A DNA stretch of 41,900 nucleotides from Spirochaetaceae bacterium (GTDB lineage: Bacteria; Spirochaetota; Spirochaetia; SZUA-6; Bin103): the NCBI GenBank assembly GCA_028821475.1, contig JAPPGB010000008.1:5992-47891 (forward strand), in the 5' to 3' direction. The notes beneath the pieces are model-generated. The model was not told where the DNA came from and searched no databases. It saw only the letters and a program-made list of their open reading frames with translations. Made by a program: the position numbers and the translations under genes. This document shows, piece after piece, positions 34,237 through 41,900 of the stretch; within the stretch, counting starts at the first letter, position 1; each line of letters begins with the position of its first letter.

Positions 34237-35949
34237 ATGCGCCGTGCAACAAGAGCAATCGCCACCGCGGGTCTGCTGCTCGCGTTGGCGGCGGCGCCGC
34301 AGGCGCAGGACGCGGAAACACCCCGTTGGCACGGCTCGTTCCAGGAGGACGTGCAGTTCTTCTCCGACCTCGCCGCACGCGGCGAGGAGTCGACCATGGA
34401 GTGGGCCGCGGCGCAACACATACGCGGACGTCTCGCGTTGTCCGGCTTGAGGCCCCGGCTGCACGCCCTGACCGAGCCATTCGGCGAGTCTCGCTCGGCC
34501 ATCGTCGAAGTGGCGGTCGCGGGACGCCGGGACGACACGCTGCTGATCGTCGTCCCGCTGGCCCTTGCCGATGCGCCAGACGCCCAGCCGCACACCGACG
34601 GACCTACCCTGGCGCTGATCCTCGGCTTCGCTCGGTTCCTGGCCCAGGCCCCCGAACGTCCGCCCGTCTCGGTGCGCTTCCTGTTCCTGGGTGGAGAACG
34701 CGGCGACCCCGATCACGGATACCCGTTCGGCAGCCGCTCCTTTCTGCAGGAATACCTCACCAACGCGCCCACCGCGGTAGTGTACTTCGACCTGATCGGC
34801 CGCCCGGGCAGCGTGCAACTGCACACCGGCGGCGACCGGGTAGTTGCTCCGCCGTGGCTCGTGCGCGGCGTGCTCAGCGCTCTGCAGGGGGCCGGGCAGC
34901 CGGTACGCATCCCGGCCGCGCACGCCAACGACCTGGTTCGTCTCGGGCTGGCCGAGGAACCACGCCTGGCGCCGTTTTTCCGCGCCGGGCATCCTGCGTT
35001 GCGCGTGAGCGGTTACCGGGGCGCGGCCGGCGCCGGTGCCGATCCCGACCTGTGGCTGGCGCGGATGGCGCAGTTTCTGGTCCTGCTCACCGCCGAATAC
35101 GAAGACGGCATACCCGCCGCCTGGGACCGCAACTACCTGCTGCTCGGCGGCGCCACGGCACCGCTGATCGTTGCCGAACAGGACTACGTTGTGCTGGTGG
35201 TCCTGGCGATCGCCGCGGTCATCTTCTACGCCTTTGCCGCGTCCACGCAGCTCCGGTACGCCACCCGCACGCTGTGGCAGTACGGTTGGCGCATCCCGTT
35301 GATGGGGGCCGTCGCGGTTGCCGCGCTCGGCGCCGGTTCCGCCGCGCTTGGCCTGCTGCCGCGAGCGGCACGGAACCCGCTCCTGTGGCACGAAGCGCCG
35401 GTGCTGTTCCTGGCCCTGAAGCTCGGCCTGGCCGCGCTGGTCGCCGCGCTCGCGCATTACGCGATCGGTCGCCGGTGGTTGGAACAGGATCGCCGTGCGC
35501 CGATCGCCAGCTTCTACCTTGCCGCGGCCGCGGTGATGCTGCTCGTCGTGGTAGCGGCGGCGGCGGCAGTGAACGTTGCGCTCGCCTACCCGTTCGTCTG
35601 GGCGCTGCTGTGCGTGCTGCTCGCCAACCTGGCTCGCAACCGCTGGCACTCGCTGCTCTGGATCGTCCTGGCCCCGGTGTGGATCGTTCGCCTGGTGGCC
35701 AGCCTGTATCTGCAACCGGCGCAGGCGTTCGTGGCGTTGACGCTGTTCGCCCCGCTCTCGGTGGACCTCGTGGCCGCTGCACTGCTGCTGCCGATGGTGC
35801 TGCTCGGGCGCGCCACGCTGGTGAGCTTTTTCGGATACCGCAACGTCAACACCGCCTACCGCCGACAGTTGTGGCGGCGGCTCGGCATCGCGCTGCTCGT
35901 GGCCCTGATCGGCGTCGGCAGCGCGGTCGCCCTGTCGCTCAGCACCTAG
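34237..35949 (+). CDS. M28-like peptidase domain fused to a multi-helix membrane domain
   Basis: 570 residues. Signal peptide about 1-23 (ATRAIATAGLLLALAAAPQA). An extracytoplasmic domain at about 24-305 resembles the M28 aminopeptidase fold: strand-rich TLLIVVPLAL, GPTLALILGFARFL, VSVRFLFLGGERGD (Glu154 in the place of the M28 catalytic Glu) and YGFGS-like YPFGSRSFLQEYL, AVVYFDLIGR. The usual first metal motif (H-x-D after the strand) is replaced by ALADAPDA, so activity is doubtful. From about 308 there are roughly seven transmembrane helices. The layout recalls ERMP1-type proteins. A TAATAT 6 bases before the ATG and no Shine-Dalgarno suggest a leaderless start. Confidence 0.65.
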   Translation: MRRATRAIATAGLLLALAAAPQAQDAETPRWHGSFQEDVQFFSDLAARGEESTMEWAAAQHIRGRLALSGLRPRLHALTEPFGESRSAIVEVAVAGRRDDTLLIVVPLALADAPDAQPHTDGPTLALILGFARFLAQAPERPPVSVRFLFLGGERGDPDHGYPFGSRSFLQEYLTNAPTAVVYFDLIGRPGSVQLHTGGDRVVAPPWLVRGVLSALQGAGQPVRIPAAHANDLVRLGLAEEPRLAPFFRAGHPALRVSGYRGAAGAGADPDLWLARMAQFLVLLTAEYEDGIPAAWDRNYLLLGGATAPLIVAEQDYVVLVVLAIAAVIFYAFAASTQLRYATRTLWQYGWRIPLMGAVAVAALGAGSAALGLLPRAARNPLLWHEAPVLFLALKLGLAALVAALAHYAIGRRWLEQDRRAPIASFYLAAAAVMLLVVVAAAAAVNVALAYPFVWALLCVLLANLARNRWHSLLWIVLAPVWIVRLVASLYLQPAQAFVALTLFAPLSVDLVAAALLLPMVLLGRATLVSFFGYRNVNTAYRRQLWRRLGIALLVALIGVGSAVALSLST

Positions 35950-36000
35950 CGCGCCGCAGGGCCGCGGGCCGGCGTAGCGGAGCGGCGCCGTGCGAGCGGA

Positions 36001-36804
36001 TCAGCCGCCCGAGTTGCGCACCTCCGAAATGTAGCTGCCGTCCATTCCATCCACCTGCTGCACCCACGCCAGGAATTTCTCCGCCTCCTTGCGGCTACCG
36101 TACGGACCGACGCGCACGCGGAAGAATACCTCCGCGTCGGTGGACCGCGTCGTGACGCGGCTGATGATGCCGTGGTCGCTGAGGCGCTGCTCGAGGGCGT
36201 TGGCGCGCGCTCGGCTGGCGAAGCTGCCCACCTGTACCCAGAACTCGTGCAGTGGCAGCTTGGGCGCGAGCTTGGCAAGAGGCACGCTGCGCTTCGCCTC
36301 CGCCGCCGGAGCTGCCACGGCCGGCGCGTCAGCAGACCCGGTGCGCGCGCTGGTGGTGGCGATGGCACGCACCTCTGGGGCGGCGGCCGGGATGTCGGCG
36401 GCGCCGGCGGGCTCCTGCGTGTCAAGCGTGATGCGCGGCTTCGGTTGGCGGGCGGCAACCTGGCGCGAGTCGGTGGCGACTGCCTCGGCCGCCGGCGACG
36501 CCGCCGCGAGCGTCGATGCCGGCAAAGCGTCGGCGGTGTCGGCGGTGTCGGCGGTGTCGGACGTGCCGGCGGCGGCCGGGTCGCCGGCCGGAGTCTCGCC
36601 TGCCGGCCGCTCGGGAGCCGCCGCCACGCCCGGCGTGGCGACGAACTCGAACGGTTGGGCGTCCTGCGCCGGCCGCGGCAAGGCGAGGTCGGCCCGCGCC
36701 ACGCTGTCGACCGGGCGCAACCAGTACAGCCCTCCGGTCAGCACGACCACCAGCAGGAGGGCGACCCCTCCCATGACCCACCAGAGCCGATTTCTCGAAT
36801 CCAT
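36001..36804 (-). CDS. SPOR-domain membrane protein
   Basis: 267 residues. A cytoplasmic stub (MDSRNRLWW), one transmembrane helix (about 9-29, VMGGVALLLVVVLTGGLYWL) and a long Ala/Pro/Thr-rich periplasmic linker come first. The linker includes a DTA-DTA-DTA repeat from three 9-bp units, cggcggtgt, at 36531-36557. A C-terminal SPOR domain (about 187-262: FWVQVGSFASRARANALEQRLSDHG, FRVRVGPYGSRKEAEKFLAWV) follows. SPOR domains bind denuded septal peptidoglycan, so a role at the division site, FtsN- or DamX-like, is likely. GAGGGGGG precedes the start. The 151 bp between it and aroDE shows only GC-rich sequence with a possible CATAAA -10. Confidence 0.88.
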   Translation of the reverse strand: MDSRNRLWWVMGGVALLLVVVLTGGLYWLRPVDSVARADLALPRPAQDAQPFEFVATPGVAAAPERPAGETPAGDPAAAGTSDTADTADTADALPASTLAAASPAAEAVATDSRQVAARQPKPRITLDTQEPAGAADIPAAAPEVRAIATTSARTGSADAPAVAAPAAEAKRSVPLAKLAPKLPLHEFWVQVGSFASRARANALEQRLSDHGIISRVTTRSTDAEVFFRVRVGPYGSRKEAEKFLAWVQQVDGMDGSYISEVRNSGG

Positions 36805-36955
36805 TTGCCCCCCTCGTGGCGCCGGCCCCGGCCCGACTTGCGCCGGGGCCGCCCGGCCAACCCGCTCACCTCCCGGTGGCGCCGCGCACCTCGCTTCTGC
36901 TTTTATGATCGACGCACCGAGCGGGCGCCTTGAAGTACCCTGACGGGCGGCGGGA

Positions 36956-38491
36956 TCAATCGGGTCCGAGCAACCTGCTCAGGCGGCGGCGTTCGACCGA
37001 GGGGTACGGCACGCCGGTGAACAGGCGGAACTGCTCGTATGCCTGACCGAGCAGCATTTCGTGACCGAACACTATGGTGCAGCCGGCCGCGCGCGCGCGC
37101 GCCAAGAGCGGCGTCTCGGGCGGGGCGTACACGATGTCGTACACGATCTCACGCCCGCTGAGCGGCACATGCGCGATCGGATCTCGTACCGGTGCCTGCG
37201 CCCCCTCGCCATGGCGTTCCATGCCGAGGCTGGTCGCCTGGACAATCAGGTCCGAGTAGTCCGAGACGTGCTGCGCCAGATCGGAGGCGGTCAGTGCCAC
37301 CGCGTCCGCGGACATCTCGGCCGCCAGCACCTGCGCTCGCGGCAGCGTGCGGTTGGCGATCAGCACGTCGACCCCGGCCTCGCGCAACGCCCACACGATG
37401 GCACGGGCAGCACCGCCGGCGCCGATTACCGTGGCTCGACGGATGCCCCCGCGCGCCAACAGCCCGGCGAGCGGTTCCATGAAGCCGGCCGCGTCGGTGT
37501 TGAAACCGGTCCAGCGACCCTGTTCGAGCACCACCGTGTTGCACGCGCCGGCGCCGCTGACCGACGGGTCGGCGCGGTGCAGCAGGGCCATTACCGTTTC
37601 CTTGTGCGGTATGGTTACCGACAGTCCGCGCACGCCCAACGACGGGGCCAGATCGAGAAACCGGTCCACGTCATCGACCAGGAACGGCACGTACACGGCG
37701 GGCACCCCGGCAACCGCCATGCCGCGGTTGTGAATCTCCGGCGACCGCGAGTGGGCCACCGGGTTGCCGATCAGACCGTACACCGGGGTGGCGGCGCCGA
37801 TGGCACCGAAGCGGTAGCGGCGTTGCATGGTGTGCGGGTCCAGGTGTCCCGGCGCCGCCGCCCGCCGTCCCGCGGAGGTGAACGTCAGCAGGGAGCCCAG
37901 CTTGGCGGCGAGCAGCCGCGTGGCAACGCCGTAGGGTCCCATGCCGAGCACGATGTGGGGCCGCGGCGCCGCCTGCGCCGCCCCCACAATGCGCGCCAGA
38001 TCGGCGCAGCCGTGCGGGGTTACCGCGAGCTTGGGAATCTCGCGCCCGCTGCGCGGCAGCGCGCGCAGCAGTGCCGGAAGGTGCGGCGGCGTGCCGTCGG
38101 TGTCGTGCAGGGAGCGGATGATGCGCGGTCCGCGGGGCGGCAGCGGGACGGCGCCGGTCGGCAGATCGGATTCGAGGTCGAGGTAGCGGAATGGGGCGCG
38201 GGCGGCGGCGGTCAGCAGCCGGCGGCGCACCGCCTCGGGCGCTATCCAACGGCCGCCGTCGCGTGGGCGACGTATGGTGCACATCGCCGGCAGCGGGCAC
38301 TCGGTCGCGAAGCGAGCGACACCCGCCCACTGCCGGTGGTGCAGCAGGTCGACGCGCAGCTCCACCAGGTCGACCAGGTGCCGATGGGCGCGCGCCTGCT
38401 CAAGGCACGCGCCGAGGGTGGGTTCGGTCAGGCTGAGACACAGCGACGGGCGCGCCGTCCCTGCAAAGCGGGTTGCGGAGCGCAACGGCAA
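36956..38491 (-). CDS. aroDE: bifunctional 3-dehydroquinate dehydratase (type I) / shikimate dehydrogenase
   Basis: Fusion of two consecutive shikimate-pathway enzymes, 511 residues. The AroD type I part (about 1-225) has RPSLCLSLTEP, LVELRVDLL, RSLHDTDGTPP (active-site His), EIPKLAVTPHG (Schiff-base Lys) and AAPGHLD near its end. The AroE part (about 235-511) has YGLIGNPVAHSRSPEIHN, GLSVTIPHKETVM (catalytic Lys), GACNTVV, GFNTDAAGF (catalytic Asp), TVIGAGGAARAIVWALREAG (NADP Rossmann) and DIVYAPPETPLLARARAAGCTIVFGHEMLLGQAYEQFRLFTG. The same fusion order occurs in plants and some bacteria including chlamydiae. The start is a TTG at 38491 and uncertain. It lies 34 bp after the LysM lipoprotein gene. 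Confidence 0.95.
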   Translation of the reverse strand: MPLRSATRFAGTARPSLCLSLTEPTLGACLEQARAHRHLVDLVELRVDLLHHRQWAGVARFATECPLPAMCTIRRPRDGGRWIAPEAVRRRLLTAAARAPFRYLDLESDLPTGAVPLPPRGPRIIRSLHDTDGTPPHLPALLRALPRSGREIPKLAVTPHGCADLARIVGAAQAAPRPHIVLGMGPYGVATRLLAAKLGSLLTFTSAGRRAAAPGHLDPHTMQRRYRFGAIGAATPVYGLIGNPVAHSRSPEIHNRGMAVAGVPAVYVPFLVDDVDRFLDLAPSLGVRGLSVTIPHKETVMALLHRADPSVSGAGACNTVVLEQGRWTGFNTDAAGFMEPLAGLLARGGIRRATVIGAGGAARAIVWALREAGVDVLIANRTLPRAQVLAAEMSADAVALTASDLAQHVSDYSDLIVQATSLGMERHGEGAQAPVRDPIAHVPLSGREIVYDIVYAPPETPLLARARAAGCTIVFGHEMLLGQAYEQFRLFTGVPYPSVERRRLSRLLGPD

Positions 38492-38525
38492 CGGACGCCC
38501 TGCTACGGTACCCCGCCGCGCGCGG

Positions 38526-39839
38526 TCAGCGCGGCGGGATGTAGAGCTGCCAGCCGGGAAAGATCAGATCGGGATTCTGGATGAGCTTGCGATTCCGATG
38601 CCAGATTTTCGGCCACAACCACGGATTTCCGTAAATGAAGTCGTATTCCGCAATCCGCCACAGCGACTCGCGGCGCTCCGGAATCAAGCGCACGGTGTAG
38701 ATCTGCGTGACCGCGAACTCGGCAAATGCTGCCCCGTAACGCTTCGCGCGCTCGAAGTAGGTCACGGCACGCCGGTACTCGCCGGCGTTGCGGCGGTCGA
38801 CGCCCAGCCGCCACAACTCCTTGGCATGCTCCAGCAGGGTGTGCTGCGGCACGTCCTCGACACCGGCTCCGATCAGCGCCTGCAGCGCATCGCGCGCGGC
38901 GGCGTCCAGCCCGGCGTCGCCGTTCTCCAGGTACGGGGTGCCCTGCCACGGCGCCGGTTCCACCACGATCTCGTCGTCGGTGATCACGTCCAGCACGGAG
39001 GCGGCCTCAAGCTCGTTCATCACCACGAGCATCAATTCGTCAGCCTGCGCCATGGTGACTTCGCCGACGCCACCGTCGGTGACCGGCAACGCGGCGCGGC
39101 CGGCGCTGCGCGCCGCCCCGAAGTTCCGCTCCGCGTCGTCGAGGGCAAAGCGATCCAGGGCTTCCTTGCCCGCCTCGTAACGCTCCTGCAACTCGGCAAC
39201 CTGCGCTTCCGCTCCGAGGCGCGAACCCTGCTCGTCGATGCGGTCCATCAACCCTTCGCTGGCGCTTTTCAATTCGAGCACACGGGCAAGTTGGTCGGCC
39301 ACCATGTCGCGCAACTGCTCCATGCGTGCGATCGCGGCGGACGCCGTGTCGGCGCCGTCGGACAAGCGGCCGGCCGCGAACAGGTCGCGCGCGTCGGTAA
39401 CGGTGCTGACCGCGTCGGCATATTCTTCCGGGGCAAACTGATCCACCTGATCCTCGCGGAGCTGCTCCAGGAGATCGGTCATCTGCAGATCCAGGGCGCG
39501 CTGCGCCAGACCGAGCGCGTTCTGGTAAGCGGTATTCGCCTTCAGCGACGCCAGCATCAGCGCTTCGCGAGCTGCCTTCGGATCGCTGGACTGCAACCGC
39601 TCGCCCTCGGCAAGAGCGTCGCGCGCCTCCTGCAGCGTGACCGGATCGTAGGTCGCCGCGTCCGCCTCGGCGGCACGGGCAATCGCGACTCGGGCCTGCC
39701 GCAACTCTTCGGCAAGGTTGCCGGACACCGCCGGTGTCCCGGACGCGTCCGCGGCGCCGTCCATTCCGGGCGGCGTGGTTGCGCAGTAGACCAGTGACAG
39801 GGGCAGCAGGATGGCGAGGGCAAGCCTAGGAATCTTCAT
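38526..39839 (-). CDS. LysM-domain lipoprotein with long helical region
   Basis: ATG 39839 gives 437 residues (the frame opens 6 codons earlier). Signal peptide with lipobox LSLVYC, Cys19. Residues about 40-260 are helical, charged and Ala-rich (TYDPVTLQEARDALAEGERL, KAAREALMLASLKANTAYQN), probably TPR-like or coiled coil. Residues about 340-375 (LLEHAKELWRLGVDRRNAGEYRRAVTYFERAKRYG) look like one TPR. The C-terminus (about 385-437, YTVRLIPERRESLWRIAEYDFIYGNPWLWPKIWHRNRKLIQNPDLIFPGWQLYIP) is a LysM domain that should bind peptidoglycan. Probably tethers the envelope to the wall; family known from treponemes as I recall. It follows ugpC by 39 bp and precedes aroDE. Confidence 0.88.
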   Translation of the reverse strand: MKIPRLALAILLPLSLVYCATTPPGMDGAADASGTPAVSGNLAEELRQARVAIARAAEADAATYDPVTLQEARDALAEGERLQSSDPKAAREALMLASLKANTAYQNALGLAQRALDLQMTDLLEQLREDQVDQFAPEEYADAVSTVTDARDLFAAGRLSDGADTASAAIARMEQLRDMVADQLARVLELKSASEGLMDRIDEQGSRLGAEAQVAELQERYEAGKEALDRFALDDAERNFGAARSAGRAALPVTDGGVGEVTMAQADELMLVVMNELEAASVLDVITDDEIVVEPAPWQGTPYLENGDAGLDAAARDALQALIGAGVEDVPQHTLLEHAKELWRLGVDRRNAGEYRRAVTYFERAKRYGAAFAEFAVTQIYTVRLIPERRESLWRIAEYDFIYGNPWLWPKIWHRNRKLIQNPDLIFPGWQLYIPPR

Positions 39840-39878
39840 GCACCGTTCCGATATCAACCTAATGTTCCGGTACGCTCA

Positions 39879-40994
39879 TCAGGCGCGGACCCCGGTCGGC
39901 TGGGCGACGGCGGCCTCGCTCTCCATGTCGAACACGTGCAGCTTGGACACGTCCGGGTGCAGGTTGACCTCCTCACCCACCTGGAAGTCGTGGCGAGGCG
40001 GAACCCTGGCGATGATCTGGTTCTGCGAGGTGCTTACGTAGAGGTGGATCTCCGCGCCGAGCGGCTCCACGACCTCGACGCGCGCCTTGATGTTGTTCTT
40101 CTGCGCCGGGCTCTCGTCATACAGCAGATCCTCGGGCCGAATGCCGAACAACACGTCCTTGTCGACGTGCGAGCGCAGCGTATCGGCCATCTCGCCGTCG
40201 AGCTGAATCTGGAAGTCGCCCTCGTCGATCATCAACCCGTCGCCCGACGCCACCACCTTGGCGGTGACGATGTTCATCGGCGGGGAGCCGATGAAACCGG
40301 CCACGAAACGGTTCACCGGCTGATTGTATAGCCCGAGCGGCGTGCCGATCTGCTGAATGAGTCCGTCTCGCATGACCACGATGCGGTCGCCCATCGTCAT
40401 CGCCTCGACCTGGTCGTGGGTGACGTAGATCATGGTTGCCTGCAGGCGCGAGTGCAGGCTGGAAATCTCCGCCCGCATCTGCACGCGCAGCTTGGCGTCG
40501 AGGTTGGACAACGGCTCGTCGAACAGGAACACCTTCGGCTTGCGCACGATGGCCCGGCCCACGGCGACCCGCTGCCGCTGCCCGCCGGACAGTGCCTTCG
40601 GCTTGCGGTCGAGCAACTCCTCGATATCGAGAATGCCGGCGGCCTCGTGCACGCGCACGTCGATTTCCTTCTTGGCGTACTTGCGGATCTTGAGACCGAA
40701 CGCCATGTTCTCGTACACCGACATGTGCGGGTACAGGGCGTAGTTCTGGAACACCATGGCGATGTCGCGGTCCTTCGGCGCTACGTCGTTCATGATCTTG
40801 CCGTCGATAAGCAGTTCGCCGGAGGTGATCTCCTCCAGGCCCGCGATCATCCGCAAGGTGGTCGACTTGCCGCACCCGGACGGCCCTACCAGGACCACGA
40901 ATTCCTTGTCGCTGACGGCAATGTTGGCGGCATCCACCGCCTTCACGCCGCCCTCGTATACCTTTGTTACGTTCCTGAGCTCGACATTCGCCAC
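39879..40994 (-). CDS. ugpC: carbohydrate ABC transporter ATP-binding protein (UgpC/MsmK type)
   Basis: Energises CUT1-type sugar importers. 371 residues. Walker A is GPSGCGKSTT (residues about 37-46), Q-loop FQNYALYPHMSV, signature LSGGQRQRVAVGRAI, Walker B VFLFDEPLSNLDAKLR, and H-loop VTHDQVEAMTMGDRI. GSPPMNIVTA then the C-terminal TOBE/MOBE region (FGIRPEDLL, VEVVEPLGAEIHLYVS) are typical of MalK, UgpC and MsmK. Substrate cannot be told from the ATPase; one such protein often serves several permeases. It starts with a GTG and has AAGGAG upstream. A consensus-like promoter lies at 41083-41111. Next to it is a solute-binding-like gene. Confidence 0.95.
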   Translation of the reverse strand: MANVELRNVTKVYEGGVKAVDAANIAVSDKEFVVLVGPSGCGKSTTLRMIAGLEEITSGELLIDGKIMNDVAPKDRDIAMVFQNYALYPHMSVYENMAFGLKIRKYAKKEIDVRVHEAAGILDIEELLDRKPKALSGGQRQRVAVGRAIVRKPKVFLFDEPLSNLDAKLRVQMRAEISSLHSRLQATMIYVTHDQVEAMTMGDRIVVMRDGLIQQIGTPLGLYNQPVNRFVAGFIGSPPMNIVTAKVVASGDGLMIDEGDFQIQLDGEMADTLRSHVDKDVLFGIRPEDLLYDESPAQKNNIKARVEVVEPLGAEIHLYVSTSQNQIIARVPPRHDFQVGEEVNLHPDVSKLHVFDMESEAAVAQPTGVRA

Positions 40995-41082
40995 TTCCTG
41001 CTCCTTGTTGCCGGCGTTCGCGGGCCGGCGATGCCGGTCGACCGATTGCCGTTATTTCATATTTGGGAATAGCTGCGCTACG

Positions 41083-41111
41083 ACGGTAACGAAAGCGAAT
41101 CGTTATGTCAA
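41083..41111 (-). promoter_or_regulatory. sigma70-type promoter for ugpC
   Basis: TTGACA (41111-41106) and TACCGT (41088-41083) on the minus strand with a 17-bp spacer. The -35 is perfect, the -10 keeps T, A and the final T. A leader of about 80 bases follows, containing an AT-rich patch (41053-41070), unusual in this GC-rich window. Confidence 0.55.
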
Positions 41112-41155
41112 CGCGCATGGCGCACCTGCAGCCGGGATTCGCCACGAGCCACGCT

Positions 41156-41788
41156 CTAGGGTGCGTCGACGGTGCGGCGCCATCGGCTGACCGCCTGCGC
41201 AAGCGGCGGCTGCCCCGGCGGCGGCAGGGCTCCGGCGATGGCGGCGGCGCGCAGCCACGGTTCCACCAGCTCCCTGCGCGCCGCGGCCCAATCGATCGGC
41301 GGCGGCTCCGGTACGCGCAGCAGGGCGGCATCGGGCATGCGCCCGAAGAGAAACGCGTGCGAGCGCGGCAGCATGCGCTCGCTCACCTCGCGCAGCGCGG
41401 GAACGCCGCCGGCCAGACCGAAACCGCGCAGCCACGTGAAGTTGGCCGCCCCGAGCAGGTGCGCCTGTATCGGGGGCTGCGAAATCCAGCGCAAGAACAG
41501 CGCCGCACCGGCCGGATTGTCCGCCGCGGCCGGAACCGCAAACGAACGATAGTCCTCGAGGAGCGGGATACGGCCATCGACCGTCAACCAGCGGAAGTCC
41601 AGCAGCTCGCGCTTCTCCTCCGGGAGGCGTGCGTAGCTGGCGATGTCGGTCACGTACAGGAGAATGCGCCCCTCGATCACCAACTGGTGGAGGGGCAGGT
41701 GCAGGTAGACGTCGGCAAACCGCCGGTGGCCGGCAATGCCGCCGGGGCCGGATTGCAGCCAGTCGTGAACCGCCCCGACCGTGGCCGC
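41156..41788 (-). CDS. extracellular solute-binding-like protein, C-terminal part (partial)
   Basis: The frame is open into the homopolymer tract at the right end, so the N-terminus is missing; about 211 residues are supported. It reads AVHDWLQSGPGG, RFADVYLHLPLHQLVIEGRILLYVTDIASYARLPEEKRELLDFRWLTVDG, LEDYRSFAVPAAADNPAGAALFLRWISQPPIQAHLL and GGVPALREVSERMLP. A bound-ligand-lobe pattern with an 'F.vP..a.N...A..F..W' segment near the C-terminus is typical of sugar-binding proteins of ABC importers, and the adjacent ATPase supports this. Not certain: the C-terminal 60 residues are Pro/Ala-rich and unlike the family core. It ends about 45 bp from the ugpC -35. Confidence 0.6.
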   Translation of the reverse strand, partial: AATVGAVHDWLQSGPGGIAGHRRFADVYLHLPLHQLVIEGRILLYVTDIASYARLPEEKRELLDFRWLTVDGRIPLLEDYRSFAVPAAADNPAGAALFLRWISQPPIQAHLLGAANFTWLRGFGLAGGVPALREVSERMLPRSHAFLFGRMPDAALLRVPEPPPIDWAAARRELVEPWLRAAAIAGALPPPGQPPLAQAVSRWRRTVDAP

Positions 41789-41880
41789 GGGGGGGGGGCC
41801 GGGGGGAGCCCCCCCCCGCCCCCCCGGCGGCCCCCCCCCCCCCCCCCCCCCCCCGGGGCGGCCGGGGAGGGGGGCCCCCG
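41789..41880. other. G/C homopolymer tract at contig right end (probable artefact)
   Basis: Runs of g and c (one run of 25 c) interrupt the solute-binding-like gene and encode only Gly/Pro/Ala. It mirrors the tract at 27-117. I treat it as unreliable sequence. Beyond it, 41881-41900 has no recognisable content. Confidence 0.8.
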
Positions 41881-41900
41881 GGGCACACCACCCGGGTAAA

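Noticed and set aside
33673-35715. 680-codon minus frame including the nitroreductase
   Set aside because: Only the 169 codons from ATG 34182 match a family; the upstream part is antisense to the M28-like gene, which has a signal peptide and clear transmembrane helices.

Overview
This window looks like one complete, GC-rich (roughly two thirds G+C) metagenomic contig from a bacterium that is probably a spirochaete. The lineage call is an inference. It rests on the NusG sequence, which reads like the treponemal protein through its C-terminal half, and on the RpoB N-terminal region. Further support comes from a small coiled-coil protein, a lipoprotein and a LysM lipoprotein of types I associate with spirochaetes, a FliG-type domain protein and a fused AroD-AroE. 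Both extremities (about 27-117 and 41789-41880) are runs of G and C that interrupt real genes and are best read as sequencing or assembly artefacts. I see no phage, IS transposase, CRISPR array or rRNA.

Region 1 (1-15901, all minus strand) is housekeeping. In transcription order it holds a Wzz-type chain-length protein, dnaE, hom (overlapping dnaE by 13 bp), a YggT membrane protein, recG and rsmD. These are followed by tRNA-Thr, rpmG, tRNA-Trp, secE, nusG, rplK, rplA, rplJ, rplL and the 5' part of rpoB. A good sigma70-type promoter sits at the tRNA-Thr 3' end and drives rpmG onward. The secE-nusG spacer carries two adjacent perfect or near-perfect tandem repeat arrays.

Region 2 (15985-23266) has ligA on plus, then two small degenerate ORFs. 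A DUF89/ARMT1-like phosphatase is divergent from an FGGY sugar kinase. Next come a hairpin cluster, a small coiled-coil protein, 5-formyl-THF cyclo-ligase, tRNA-Pro(GGG) with a strong promoter, and a membrane protein with a C-terminal winged-helix-like domain.

Region 3 (23336-30297) is amino acid biosynthesis. A minus-strand operon argR-argC-argB-argD-argG starts from a promoter overlapped by two ARG-box-like operators about 21 bp apart, so it is probably self-regulated. A 166-bp imperfect palindrome with 14-bp perfect inverted ends lies between argC and argB. Divergent from argR is hisC, overlapping a spirochaete-type lipoprotein gene.

Region 4 (30313-41900) has tRNA-Phe (minus), a G-run tract, a small ORF, a stand-alone FliG N-terminal-like protein and asnS with overlapping starts and stops. 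A degraded second copy of the asnS 3' end follows, then a TM2-domain protein sharing the C-terminal domain of the region 2 membrane protein. After it come hisB with a nitroreductase (minus), an M28-like membrane protein (plus), a SPOR-domain protein, aroDE, a LysM lipoprotein and a sugar-ABC ATPase (all minus). The contig ends inside a solute-binding-protein-like gene.

The gene content (arginine, histidine, shikimate and homoserine pathway genes) suggests a biosynthetically capable, free-living or facultatively host-associated organism. No complete novel multi-gene defence or metabolic system is visible. The features most worth following are the argC-argB fold-back element, the secE-nusG repeats, the stand-alone FliG_N protein, and the two 155-residue membrane proteins with a common C-terminal domain.
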